NCBI GenBank assembly: GCA_903813345.2
Contig: CAIIXF020000006.1
Span: 11,784,348 to 11,848,347 of the forward strand
DNA length: 64,000 nucleotides
Reading direction: 5' to 3'
Origin: Owenia fusiformis
Taxonomy: Eukaryota; Annelida; Polychaeta; Sabellida; Oweniidae
The notes beneath the pieces were generated by a model. It saw nothing but the letters and a program-made list of their open reading frames with translations, had not been told where the DNA came from and did not search any database. Of this stretch, positions 12,401-27,400 are shown piece by piece. The position numbers and the translations under genes were made by a program. The stretch's first letter is position 1; every line of letters begins with the position of its first letter.

Positions 12401-15400
12401 ATGTATAATAATTTTTGGGCCTCCTCCTCTTTATTTTTTCCAGATCTGGCCATGTGTAAACATAAGGCGATATCCGTATCAGTTGTATTTTCTTGTGGTC
12501 ACAATGCATTGTAGTCGTCGACAGTCAAAAGTTTGAAGGATATGATTTAATTTTGTATTATATGATGAGAATCTATGAGTGATGATGTAATCAACCTTCC
12601 TATACCATGTGGGATATATTAGCTCACAAGTGTTTGAAACATGCATCAGCTGGTATGATATAAGTATGATATAACCACATTACTTACCTATTGAGTACAA
12701 GTAGACAACATGGGAAAACATATATTATATTATATCTAGGGAGGGGCTGGGAAAAGATATATTATATCTAGGGAGGGGATGGGAAAACATATATAAATCT
12801 AGGGAGGGGATCGGAAAACATATATTATATCTAGGGAGGGGATGGGAAAACATATATTATATGAATGGAGGGGATGGGAAAACATATATTATATCTAGGG
12901 AGGGGATGGGAAAACATATATTATATGAATGGAGGGGATGGGAAAACATATATTATATCTAGGGAGGGGATGGGAAAACATATATATTATATGAATGTAG
13001 GGGATGGGAAAACATATATTATATCTAGGGAGGGGATGGGAAAACATATATTATATCTAGGGAGGGGATGGGAAAACATATATTATATATCTAGGGAGGG
13101 GATGGGAAAACACATATTATATCTAGGGAGGGGATGGGAAAACATATATTATATGAATGGAGGGGATGGGAAAACATATATTATATCTAGGGAGGGGATG
13201 GGAAAACATATATTTAGAGAGGGGATGGGAAAACACATATTATATCTAGGGAGGGGATGGGAAAACATATATTATATGAATGGAGGGGATGGGAAAACAT
13301 ATATTATATCTAGGGAGGGGATGGGAAAACATATATTATATCTAGGGAGGGGATGGGAAAACATATATTATATGAATGGAGGGGATGGGAAAACATATAT
13401 TATATCTAGGGAGGGGGTTTGCAAAAAATAGTACAGACCTCCAAGAACCTTTAGTAGGTATGGGATGGGGTACGATTGTATCCTGATATACATTTGCATC
13501 ATTTATTTATCTCTAACTCTGACCATGAAATACCTCAAAACAAAAACCCCAAAACAAAACAGCCTACAATTTGTACTTTCAACACACTTTCATAGACACC
13601 TTCTTTTCAACTGTAAACAACTGGCTAACTTAAATAAAATATTTGGTTAAAGAAGTGAAATTCCGTAAACATGACTAAAGCGGTATGGTACACCCACATT
13701 AGTGTTAACAAAACAGTACGTGAATTGTGAGCTGCTGATGTAAACATATGGCTATCAAACCTGCACTGCAACCTTACCTTAGCATACTACCTAAGTACCT
13801 ATATTATCATTTTTTTAAACTAATGCCTGGGTCATATTTGCTCCGACTCATCGGCCAGTGCCCGGCTGATTGAGTATCCTGTTCACAATTGTATTACCCT
13901 TTGCATTCGTTTGACTTCACTTCTTAAAAGAGAGCTTTCAAACTAAAATAAACCTGTGAACTCACCGCGCCAATCAGTGTTCGTCAGCCAAATTTGACCG
14001 ACGTTCTATATATGGTCATTCCTTCTGACATCATCGGTGAGCCCAGAATTGACCATTGACACGCGCATATTTAATTTAATTTGGCGTATGTTTCTTCAAG
14101 CTCGCTTATTGGTGGAAGAAAGGTCAGCGCGTAGGTCAGAAGTGATTCAATAATTACCCAAACTGTCACCGGTACCCGTCGTGGGGGCGGGGCTACTAAA
14201 CTGTAATATGATCTCTACTAGGCAGAGTGTAGTTTAACTAGACTCTGCAAACAAGGTACAATTGTATTCAGTTTTGAACAGAATACTCAATCGGCAGGGT
14301 GCCGGCCGATGAATCGGAGCAAATGTGACCCAGGCATTTAACAATTTGCCATAAATTCAATCAAACATGGTCAATATGTACTATCTTATGATTGTACTTG
14401 TAATATTCAAGTTGGGTTACTCTCAATTAGGTACTTTAAAGCACTGATACAGTATACTGTTGACTTTTCTTTCTTAATGAGTATGTTTGTATGTTTATGT
14501 TCCAGACTCCAATGTTGACAATATATAGCAAAACCTGAGTACGTCAAACACCTTTGGGCCTCATTAAAACAAAACAAATGTTTCATGTTCGCTGATCACA
14601 TTTCTTTTTCATTTTAGACTATTTAAAGTGAGCCAAGCTTAAAGCTTTCTATTAAGGTAGGCGAATGACCTGACTATTTCACCAGTTGCTCTATAATGTT
14701 CATATCTGCTACTTGGACAGGGCCAATGTGTTCAGTAAAGCAGGTGTTCACATTTCAAGGTTTTCCTAATATGCAAGTCAATGGGATATAACAAAATTGG
14801 CACTGAGAGGTGTTTGGATACACAGGTTTTACTGAGCTTACATACTGTAAAACGGGTATTGTTAGCGAGGGGTAATTGTTAGCGATTGTTAGCGATCGCT
14901 ATAGTTTCGCTAAAATAAACCGGGGTTAAAATAAATCGGGCGCTAAAATTTGCGAATTCCCGGGAAACTACATGAATACTAGTATTTAAGGAGCTTTTCG
15001 TTCAGACCTCGACTTCCGGTTTGTAATCTAAAAAGGAAATATTTTTAAATCGTATGTTTCTTTCAATATCTGAAGGATAAATAGCCATCCATCATGAGAT
15101 TACAGTAGTTTGGACCAATACCATGTGCGTTAGAAGTCTTACATTTTGATAATTCCTCTGTCATGTCCGTTATTCATTCTTCTGCCATAAATGATAAAAT
15201 TTCTAATGCATTTCGCTAATTTGATTTTTTAAAGATTAATCTTCATTTCGCTTAAATTTCCCGCGCTAAAACTCCCTAAAATTGAAAAATCGCTAAAATT
15301 TCCCGGTGTCAAAATTACCCGTTTTACAGTATATACAGGTATGATAACTACTACATTATGCTCAAGGTAGCCTTGCATAAAGCCCCTATGCCCCATTCTC

Positions 15401-18400
15401 TCTCTAACCTGAGATTTTATGCTCATCTAACACATTTACACATGTACCACATATAAAGTTTTTTCGACTATAGGTTGTTATCTAACAGAGCCTTTCTTAG
15501 ATATCCTTTGATGAAAGAAAGACTTAAGAGCATCGGATACCACAATAGGTTTTACAGTGTTGATAAACTTGAGTGGATTCATAGAAGATATGTGGTAAAA
15601 TGCTGATTCTGAAACTATGATATATGTGTAATTTTCAAGTGGTGTACTATACAAGAGCAGTTCACCTTGCACTCTCAGACTGGAATTTCCTGGTAAACCA
15701 TCTTAACTAGTCAGATGTCTGACTTACATAAATAAGGTTTGCAGTCCATAGGTTTCAAATATTTTCAAACATAAGATACAGGTGGAGAAAATGTAAGGCA
15801 GTTGCTACCCTCCTTCTACCCTCGCCCACCACTATCACCCCAATGCCCAACTAAACATACATTTATAAGCTTAAAACAATGTTTTGCAAAAGGGAAATTG
15901 TGGTTCCATTTCCACCTAAAAACCTGAAATAACATTCTTATATGTTTTACATGTGGATAGATGGAGAAAATCAATCTGCCTTTAATCCATTATAATACAA
16001 AAGTACTTTAGAAGAATATATTCATGGGTATAATAGACTCAAAGATACAGTCTTGTTGTTGTTGCCTTGGATACAGGTGGGTCCTTTGGGATCTGCACTG
16101 AACTAGTAAATTTTGAGCAACAGTGTTCTCCTGGAGATGCAACCTGATGAAGTTCATCTGCCAGCATTTTAATGTGAATCACAACTGCAAACTGATCAAT
16201 CAAGGCTTTTCTGTAAAGTCTTCTGAATGAAAAATATCCTCTACAAAAAGTATTTCATCCTTGAACCATGGTTCTTGGATATTTTAGGCCCATGTTTGAA
16301 CACAACATTGGAGGATCTTAACGGCTCCTAAGATAATGACCACAAACCTTTAACATTAGAACATGAAAGCTGAACCTGAAGCATACCATGGCGAGTGAAC
16401 AAAATCTATTTTTGCCAGAGTTACTAATCAACAAGTTGGCTTACCTGTCCAGCACAAGAAAAACCAGTAATCATATCTATATATGCAAAATGTTAAATGT
16501 GAGCATAATTGATACGACAAAGTAATTAACAAGGAATAAGAACTGACTTTAAAGTATCAGATACAAATATAAGGCAAATCAAGGAAGTTTAAGTGATTTT
16601 GACAATGATAATTGAGATGTTGAGAAACTATTTTGCTCAGGTCACTACTATACCCCATCAACCTTATCTGCTACATGTGAATGTAAGAGATGCTAAGATG
16701 GGCTAAGAACAGGATATCTTCCATAGATCCATCTACTCTTACAAGAACTACCAGCACTATGTACCAGCACAAAGAGCTTGAATATAAAGTGATAACCACC
16801 CCCTACCCCTAATGGGATCCTAAAAACAACAGGCGATTCTTCTATAGATCCATCTACTCTTATCAGAACTATGTACCAGCACAAAGAGCTTGAATATAAA
16901 GCGATTACCACCCCCTACCCCTAATGGGATCCTAAAAACAACAGGCGATTCTTCTATAGATCCATCTACTCTTATCAGAACTATGTACCAGCACAAAGAG
17001 CTTGAATATAAAGCGATTACCACCCCCTACCCCTAATGGGATCCTAAAAACAACAGGCGATTCTTCTATAGATCTATCCACTCTTACCAGAACGATGTAC
17101 CAGCACAAAGAGCTTGAATTGCCCTTTAATATAAAGTGAGGACAACCCAGCCCCCCCCCCCCTACCCCTAATGGGATCTTCTATGTTTAAACTGTATTCT
17201 AGCCCTGTCCTATTTGATTAGATACAGGGGTTTCACTAGAATTTCTCACAACAGGCTTAATAAATGAAAACAACAGGAAAAATTAATGGAAATCATAAAT
17301 ATAACATGAAATAGTTGAAAAGTCCTTAAAAACAACAGGCAATTTTGTGAAAACAACTAGGGAAAATCGCCTGTTTATGAAACCCCTGAGACACTTATAA
17401 TGTCCATGTGCAGAAAATATTTCACTCTTTAAAAGTACAGTACTGCATCAACTCTCTTGCTTCCATCCTACCTTCTGCTGAGACTTGATAATAAGCAAAG
17501 TCATCAATCTATCAAATTACTCAAATACTGTACATTAGAAATATGAACCTTATTTCTTGTTGGATCAACAAGTTTATAGATTAGGTACTTATCCAGGGAA
17601 TCAATAATAAAATATAAAAGCGATCAAACGACTAACAAAGGTGAATATCAATCGATAATCGTTGAACATTCAATCTTAGTAGCATGTTGCATGATGTAAA
17701 TATAACTTATAAAAGAAATAGTGGTAGATTTAACTAACACTATTTTACTTTTTTACTTCTTAACCTCTTTTTAATCATGTATTAAGATCCTCTCATTCAT
17801 CCCCTCTGATCCCCAGAAAAAGGAGGGTATGGTGCAGGGCCTTGATGTAAGACTAGCCTCTTCATGGGAGCCAATACAAGAGAGTAAGGCCTAAATATAA
17901 CGAGGTATAATTACAGAATTAATGTTAATCTCGAAGATTACAAATATCTATATTTGGGACATGTGTGAATAGTTGTAAATATACTCATACACAAACTGTA
18001 GATATTGACAGATTGGCTTTAGAACATGGATGGCATGAACTTGGTGTAAGACCACACGAAATTTAGTGTATTATATGTATAATATAATATAATATAAAAG
18101 TATATATTATATATATAGTTATAATATTATTAAATGGCGTATTATATATATAATATAAAATAATATAAAAGTATATGTTATATATAGTTATGTATTATAT
18201 TCTTGCAAATGTGTATATGCATATATTCATTTATATATTTGTCTCCTCTGGTCCCCAGTCCCCAGTCCCCAGTAGTTATATATATATAATATATATATTT
18301 ATATCGGTCTCCAGTCCCTCCTTTATATATGTTTGTGCATATGCATTTACATGTATTTATTTATATATTTGTCTCCTCTGGTCCCCAGTCCCCAGTCCCC

Positions 18401-21400
18401 AGTCCCCAGTAGCTATATATATATTTATATCGGTCTCCAGTCCCTCCTTTATATATGTTTGTGTATATGCATATACATGTACTCATTTATATATCTGTCT
18501 CCTCTGGTCCCCAGTCCCCAGTCCCCAGTAGCTATATATATATTTATATCGGTCTCCAGTCCCTCCTTTATATATGTTTGTGTATATGCATATACATGTA
18601 CTTATTTATATATCTGTCTCCTCTGGTCCCCAGTCCCCAGTCCCCAGTAGCTATATATATATTTATAGCGGTCTCCAGTCCCTCCTTTATATATGTTTGT
18701 GTATATGCATATACATGTACTTATTTATATATCTGTCTCCTCTGGTCCCCAGTCCCCAGTCCCCAGTAGCTATATATATATTTATATCGGTCTCCAGTCC
18801 CTCCTTCATATATGTTTGTGTACATGCATATACATGCATCTATTTATATATTAGTCTCCTCTGGTCCCCAGTCCCCAGTCCCCAGTTACTATATATATAG
18901 GAGAGGTTTTTTTGAAAAACAATTTTGACTTTAAAGCCCTATAATTTTGTTAAACTTTAAGAAACATATCAAATTTTGTTAAATAAAGTTATCAAATTCA
19001 ATTCCCTGCCTAACTCGTATTTTTGCAAGGACTCAGATGGATGGATATTCTGTCATATGACTTGCGGCAAACCTACCATTTCCCATTGGTTAACATGGGA
19101 ATGTCGATTTTAAAAAATTCGTCAAATTTATCATCGATTTTCGACTTATTGTAATTGAGGAAAAAAATTGAGAAAATTTGGTAATCATGGGGGGCTTTAA
19201 AGTCAAAATTGCTTTTCAAAAAAAACCTCTGCTATATATATAGTAACTGGGGACTGGGGACTGGGGACCAGAGGAGACTAATATATAAATAGATGCATGT
19301 TTATGCATATACACAAACATATATGAAGGAGGGACTGGAGACCGATATAAATATATATATAGCTCACTGGGGACTGGGGACTGGGGACCAGAGGAGACTA
19401 ATATATAAATAGATGCGTGTATATGCATATATACAAACATATATAAAGGAGGGACTGGAGACTGATATAAATATATATATAGCTACTGGGGACTGGGGAC
19501 TGGGGACCAGAGGAGACAGATATATAAATAAGTACATGTATATGCATATATACAAACATATATAAAGGAGGGACTGGAGACCGATATGAATATATATATA
19601 GCTACTGGGGACTGGGGACTGGGGACCAGAGGTGACAGATATATAAATAAGTACATGTATATGCATATACACAAACATATATAAAGGAGGGACTGGAGAC
19701 CGATATAAATATATATATAGCTACTGGGGACTGGGGACTGGGGACCAGAGGAGACAAATATATAAATAAATACATGCATATACACATTTACAAGAATATA
19801 ATATATATATTATATATATATATATTATATATATGCACTTATATATATATTTATTTTATATTATATATATAATACGCCATTTAATAATATTATAACTATA
19901 TATATACTTTTATATTATATCATACATATAATACACTAAATTTCGTGTGGTCTTACACCAAGTTCATGCCACATGGATTCCCAGTTTGCGGTTACCAAGT
20001 TCCCTGGTCTTTATAACACACTTGAAAATGTTGAAAACAGCCAAGGTCTTGGAACTGGTTTTCTGTAAAATTATTTTATATGGCTCTGTTTAGCCCGTTG
20101 TAAAACACAACATCTACAGTATTATTCTCTATCTATTACTAAGAGAGCTGTTTTGTTAATTTTTAAATGATCTCATGAAAGAGATCAATGATACTTGATC
20201 TTGTTTTAATACTCATTACCATTACATTTTCTACCAGGTTACCAATGTAATCAAGATATGTTTCAATTGCAAATAAATTGTGAATGAAAATTAACACTGC
20301 AAAATGGCCTTCACTTACAATCGATAAATTAACATTGCTAAATAACAAAACTCAGACTAAAAGAAACCAAAAAAATGTAAAGTTCAGAAAACAGGGACCT
20401 GAAAAATGCAACTTGACCTTATCTCCCTCACAATAAGCAGTCTGTGTACAACCTACAAAACATATGCTAGTAAAGACTAAAATGTCTATGCTTCAAGGTT
20501 TAGGGTTCCTATGGATTGAACCTGTTGTTTATGATCAAGTAGGATAGTCTGTCCTGAGGATAGCCTCATACATACTGCATACACTGCCCTGAGCCCAGAC
20601 TCTTTATGGCATTCAGCCACTTGTTTATTTTTTGCTATTTATCCCCATTACTTGCCACATGTGCTATTTATGAGTTTTGTTCTCCAGGCAATGTTTGCTC
20701 CTGGTTGTACTGTACCGGTGTAGGAGGTGTGCACCTGAGTGGAGAATGCCAGGTAAATAAGTCTGGAGTTTATGAGGTGAAACTAGTCTTCAACCATTCA
20801 CTCTCCAAGAAGAGCTACCACAGCTTGCTGCCTGATAGTAAAGGCACCACCATACACTAGACACCTAGACTTAAAATTGTTAGATATGTATTTGAAAATT
20901 AACTAGCAATAAACTACTCTCTGCCTAATATGCAGTTTAGCAGCCCCACCCCTATGACCAGTGCCCGTGACAGACCAGGTCATAAATCACTTCAAACGTA
21001 TCACACTAACCTTTTTTCAACCAATCAGAGAGCTGGAAGGAACACATGCTAAATATGCGCTCATTAACAAGGCGATGATGTCAGAGGAAATGACCATACA
21101 GAAATTGATCCATATTTTGATGACAAATTCTGTTTGGCTCGGTGAGTTCAAGAGATTTATTGTAAACTGGGGGTGAAGATGAAGCTCTCTTTAAAGAAGT
21201 GAAGTTGAACAAATGCAAAGGGTACTCCTTCTGGTCCTTACCCAATCTACATATGCTACACATTTAAAGTAAAATGTCCCTTTAAACAATACAAATAGCC
21301 TTTACATGTTTATGTTGTTATGCTGTTAGCAGGTTAGGAGATCAGGAACTAACTAAATTCCAGCACATAATTTAAAATGACAGCTTGAGTGGATAGCTTT

Positions 21401-24400
21401 TTACACTATACCATATGAGGTGACATAAATGAGTAACTAATTCAGAATGAAGTAGAATGAAGTGAAATAATGTATAGTGAATTTAGAATCTTATGTTTAT
21501 ACAAATACCAGAATATTTATAGACATGACAGTGAAACAGGTTTTAGATCATACATTTGGAAAACATATTTTTTGAACATCATTTGAATTGCTCTGGTATT
21601 TAATTTAAGTGTGCAATGAACAGAACACCTCTTAAGGGGTGAATAAATTTTACAAAACCTAAAAATCATTATAATGTACATGTATATTGTAATATTTTTA
21701 CACAGGATTCGGTGTAGTTCTTGTTTTTCTTTACACAATTGCTAGTCTAATAAACGATAATTCATTGCTAAAACATGAAAAGTAATTTTTTAAGATATTT
21801 ACAAATGGATAAAAATTGTAATTTTCTTTATCCTTGGTCAAATATTTTTTAGGAAGGTCTAAAAGGTGTCAATTCATCAAAACTGGTATGTGTGACTTGA
21901 CTTTGAAGTTCATTGAATGCTGAAAAATGGCAGGATTATTTATATCTAAACTATTTACATGTAGCTTATGGACTTTTAAATGCAAAACAGATACCCCTAG
22001 GAAACTAAGAAAACACTATGATTTGAGCAGATGATTTTGAAAAAATGCAGTTGAGTAGATTGCCTTCACATACAATATGCATAAATCTATGAAATGAAGA
22101 AATGGTTTTAAATTATCAAAAACAACATTTTTTCTGAAAACAGTGCTTATTTCAAACTCAACATCTTAAAAGTTCTTCTTCAAGCAAAGGTCCTATGCCC
22201 TTGAGGATACCTAATGGTATTGTTTAAAGAAATATTCATTTCCAAATGTTGCTGATTGTTCCTTTTTAAATGTCACCATTTCGCATAAATTCTGAAAAAT
22301 ATTGAAAAAATGTAAAATGTGATAAAATAGTCCTATTAGTCATTCATAACATTTATTACACAAAAAAACATCAAAACGATTGGCATCTTCAGTTTTAGAT
22401 TCCTCAATGTAATTTATTGATGAAATTATGACTGTCATAACCCAAGAAGCATCATATTACCATGTAATACCTAGATTAGACGTGACTCAGTTATTGTAGT
22501 AAAATGACATTAACTTTTCCAGTCAAGGGAATACTAGAAACATGTTGGGAATAATGTAGGATTCTCAGAAATGGCAAATCAAACAGTATTACAAAGAGAT
22601 ATACATAATATGATATAACACAACTAATGACATAACTAACTAATGATACAGTCATCGTGCTCAAAACCATAATGCCCTGTAATAAGCTGTAATGTTTGAA
22701 TATTTCAGTTTTTACTTTTTAGGGATTATTATCTGACTAAGGGACTTCTCCTTCAGGAGATAAAAGAACAGAGTTAATGTGGATAATAAACTTAAGCATC
22801 ATTTGGCCCCATCAAAATGAAACAAGGCATTCATTAACATGCAAAATGTCACCACTTGCCATTTGTCACAGATGCCGAATGACAAACTTAGAACACCAAC
22901 CACCACCACAAAAAAAGTTGGAAACTAAAACAATATGTCACCACTTCTGGTGGTGACATGAAACCAACCAATCCCACGTAGCCTGGATTTTGCTAACATA
23001 CCACCAAAGAATATTACAAAATATCTAAGAATTAAATTGATGCAAAGTACAAAGCATGAATGAATCAAACAGATCTGCTATAAGGTGGCCGTTATGTTAT
23101 AAACCATTCGTTTTTACAATTACTTGGTCAATGTGATCTCCAGACCAGACAGTATAATGTTGATTCATGTCAGTATGTTCTCTTTACAGATATAATGGTT
23201 TAGTTATGTACATTGATGAACCAACATGAGTATTTCTAATAGCTACATAAGCACATGCTCTGCATCAATATTAGTTTAGGATAGTAGTAAGTTCACCCTT
23301 TGCATTCGTTTGACTTCGCTTCTTAAAAGAGAGGTTTGTCTAGACCCAGGGTATAGTAAATTCAACCTAATATGATCTGGGAAAATTCAGGTTATATGGC
23401 TGGCTGACCCAAATATGCCTTTTTAAATTTTTCAGAATACTTAAATCTTCAATATAATGGATCATGTAAGAAATAGTTCCCATTTTATATTGGTTTTATA
23501 ATTACGGTGCCAATATGATTAAAATGGGATTATGCTTTATCTTTCAAATGTTGCCATTTGTGGTTTTTCATTTTCATTTCAGTTTATTTAATCACATCAT
23601 AGTGAAATACATGTATGTTCATAATGTTGACTATGCGTGACATTATTATTTACAACCTCTCGTGTAAGTTGTGACGTTCATATATAACTACACAGTAATT
23701 AGGATGGTAAATTAATTTCTGACATTTCACTTTGGGCACAATATTATATCTAGGTGTACAGTCAGAGCTGAAATGTCATGTGTTATTTCAAATCTATATG
23801 CAACTCAGTCAAGTAATCCAAATGAGAGGATTTACAATTTTTTGGGGTGGATGTCAAGCTAGTCAAAACCTCTGCAAAGTATGGTCACATCATCCATGAC
23901 AGAAACATTCATATAAAAAGCAATATTTTCTATATCCCATGACATGCATAGGACATGAGCATAGGACCCCAGATAATATTAATAAGTTTAACTTCACAAT
24001 GAGTACCATCAACATTATCTCCAGTAGTATCTAAATGGCATTTCTAGCAATGATACGATCAGATTCAATTTGACATAAAACATCATCAAAATGTCACACA
24101 GGCATCTTCCTAATAGTCAATTTTATGGATATATTTGATGCATTTGATTATGTATTAAAAAAATAGACTGATTATTATACGAGGGCTGATCAGAAAGTAA
24201 TGGACCGTTTGCTCTAACTTTGCTCAGTCTTCATTTAAGATTATTTGACACAATATAGCCCATATATTCAGCTAAAAGGTGTGTGAGTTTCATTGCTATA
24301 TGACATTATGCGTTCTTGTCTTGGTTGCCATGGTAACTGGTGTCAGGACAGGGTGGGTATGCTGACCCTGATCCTACCTTAGTGACTAAGGCAACCTATA

Positions 24401-27400
24401 AAATGAAAATGTGATATCATAGAACAATGTACAAGTTATACTGTGTGAAAAAATTACACAGAAAGGGTTAATATTGATAAAATTATAACCAATGGTTCAT
24501 TATTTCTGATCGCCCCTCGCAAATAGATAATTTAGATAGATGACATTAGAAAATACAATACAGTAAATTACTAGTTGGTAGTAGTGTTGTCGCGATGTGC
24601 CATAATCATACATCGGCAATTTTCAGTAGTAAACATCGATGCACATTGCGATGTACATCGAGAAAAAGTCTGAGAAAAGTGCACTGAAATACCGAATGCT
24701 AATGCACTAAAATACCGAACAGAACAAAATAATAAAATACACTGGTACATCCGGGAACCTCTAGTAAAGGTGAAATGAAAGTAAAGTAAATCTTTTTTAG
24801 ATTATGGTTCATTTCGACTACCTAAAACAGTTTTAAAGCGAAGGAATATCAGAAAACATTGGAAAATGAAATAAGACATGAGAAAGGTAAGCGATTTGCG
24901 TCAAAATAAGATAAAAATGGTGATTTTTAGCAAATTAAATTTTTTTAAAAACATCGATGTTTTGTTTCGATGCATCGCCAGAATCAGCTTTGGCGATGTT
25001 TATAGTGATGTATCGATTAATCGCGACAACACTAGTTGGTAGCCCCATTAGTCCCCCAAAATATATATTTGGAACATCCCTAACCTATCTTTGCCTGTTC
25101 ATGTACTCAGTGATGGTGGCAAAGATGACCATAACCAACAACAATAATCCTTCTGGCCAATGGGCCAATACTAACGATAACAATTTCCAAATCGATGAAC
25201 TTGATTACAAGCTGCATTACTTGCTCAATGTCCTACTTGAGTACATAATATTATATGTGCCAAGTATGTTTATGAACATGTGAATAAAAAGTACTTCTTT
25301 GGTCAATAATTGATTTTTGACACCAGTCTTTGGTTAAAGGAACCTGTGATACCAATGCTGACCCACTATTACTAGCTGGCATCAAAAAATCTAAATAATG
25401 GCTGATTTTCAATATGGTATACTGAAAACAGTCAAAGACCATGGGCGTAGCGCCTGGTATGCTGGGTACGCACAGGCATACCAGATGTTTGCAAATTCGC
25501 TCCAAATACAACCAAAATTCAAAATTTTCCTGGGGGAGAACCCCCCAAACCCCTTAAAACGCTTGTATTTTGCTTCGCTCAAATCTTGTTCCCGTGTTGG
25601 CGTACTACTTAGAAAAATAGCGCTACGCCCATGAAGACCTTGGCATCCTACTGACCAAGGTAAGGGCCAAACATACTTCATGATTAATGCAAGTGCCAAT
25701 ATATTCACAACAAGGGATCTGACTCAGTGGAAATAGAAATAGACTCCTACACATTTCCAGAGAATATAACACCAGCTATAAATAGCAATATAGCAGATCT
25801 GTGTTCTGTTGTTCTAATTAAAATAGCTCAGGATTAGATTTCATAGGGCACTGTCTTCTTTTTAAACTAAGGAAGGAATGAATCAATATAAATTAATTAC
25901 ACGGAAATTAGAATTCACATGTTTCAATCCATGTATGGGTTTGCAAAGATATCTCAATGGAATCCATTACTCCTACAATGGTTTAGTTGGGAGATGAAAA
26001 CATGAAAGCTCTGCTAGAGTCCATTTCACTGCTTCATTTCGTCAGTAGAACGGCAAAAATAAGAAATTGGGAGACCATTGTACAATAATATATGGAAAAG
26101 TATATTCATAATATACATGAATGACATTTGTATATTTCAGATTTTTTAGTTTTTTGTGCAATAAGCCTGTGCCGTCTTGAAATTTGAAGAATTTCAGCCA
26201 TGTTAATCTTATTGAAAATAACATGGCAGAGAAACATCCAAATATAAGAGGCCACACACTTTATAAGCCAAACTAGAAGCAATCCAAGATATACAAATGT
26301 CATTCATGTACATTATGAATATACTTTTCCATATATTATTGCACAATGGTCTCCCAATTTCTTATTTTTGCTGTTCTACTGACGAAATGAAGCAGTGAAA
26401 TGGATTCTAGTAGGATCCTGGCCATATTTCTTGTGCCTCATTTTTTGACAACTCAGTGTTGTCAATGGGTTGTGTCTTTTTAAATTGTAGATTTTTAGCA
26501 GCTAATGTCCTACATCAGTATCATCTCACTGTACAAGTATATACTTCTTTTTTGATCAAGACTTGTAAATTGTTCATCGAGTAAATGTTTTTTCGACCCA
26601 ATTCCAATGTGGCGGTTTGCAGTGAGATACACAACTAACAAAATGAATTTTGAGAATGAGTTTGGTTCGGAAAACCTCTGGAGATTTACGATAGTTTCCG
26701 AGCAAAAAACGCCATATTGGAATTGGGCAGAAAAAACATTCACTCGACTAGCAATTACAAGTCTTGGTCAAAAAGGAAGTGCTTCAGCGCTCCAATACTT
26801 GCACGGATGGATTATACTGATGTAGGACACAGTTAGAGAGCAAAAGTAAGGCACATTAATTTAATGTTTTAAAGGTCACTATAATTCAGCTGTCCATTGC
26901 TCAGTGGGAGAGCCATAAGTTACAAAATCTAACTGCTCTCTAAGTGAGTAACACTGGGCTACAGTGCTGATATATAATAATAAAGGGTGCGTTTTCAAAC
27001 TAAACAGAGTGCTCCTACCAAAATGAATTTGCCTACATACCCCTGAAACTCTTATCTGGTGGATAGAATGAACAAATAAAACAAAAGTTTTGCTATTATA
27101 GGTAAAAAGTTCTGTTGAAATTTCGAAGTGATTTTACCTGTTAATTCTGTTCATGGTCCGCCATTTTTGCGGAAGTTACACTGAAACGCAAACTCCATGA
27201 AACGAAACGAAATCACTAGAAAAAAACATGGCACACATTGTGCGCATGTGCAGCAAAGTTTAAACCAATCAGATTATTTGATTATTTTGCGCACATGAAT
27301 TATTTGCTTCTGAGCACTTACAAGCTTTCCACAATAAACAAACCTGGCAGAGACTACCCTTAGCCTACTTCATTTTGGCGAAATTTCAGCTCAAACTCGT

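Noticed and set aside
12865-13431. 188-codon frame on plus
   Set aside because: Entirely a translation of the 32-bp minisatellite.
18175-19787. Several ~100-codon frames on both strands with repeated LVPSPQSPV peptides
   Set aside because: Translations of the 119-bp arrays in the palindrome; no start, splice or domain support.
20606-20860. 84-codon plus-strand frame with a hydrophobic start
   Set aside because: No recognisable domain, no neighbouring exons, and it lies deep in the vinculin intron.
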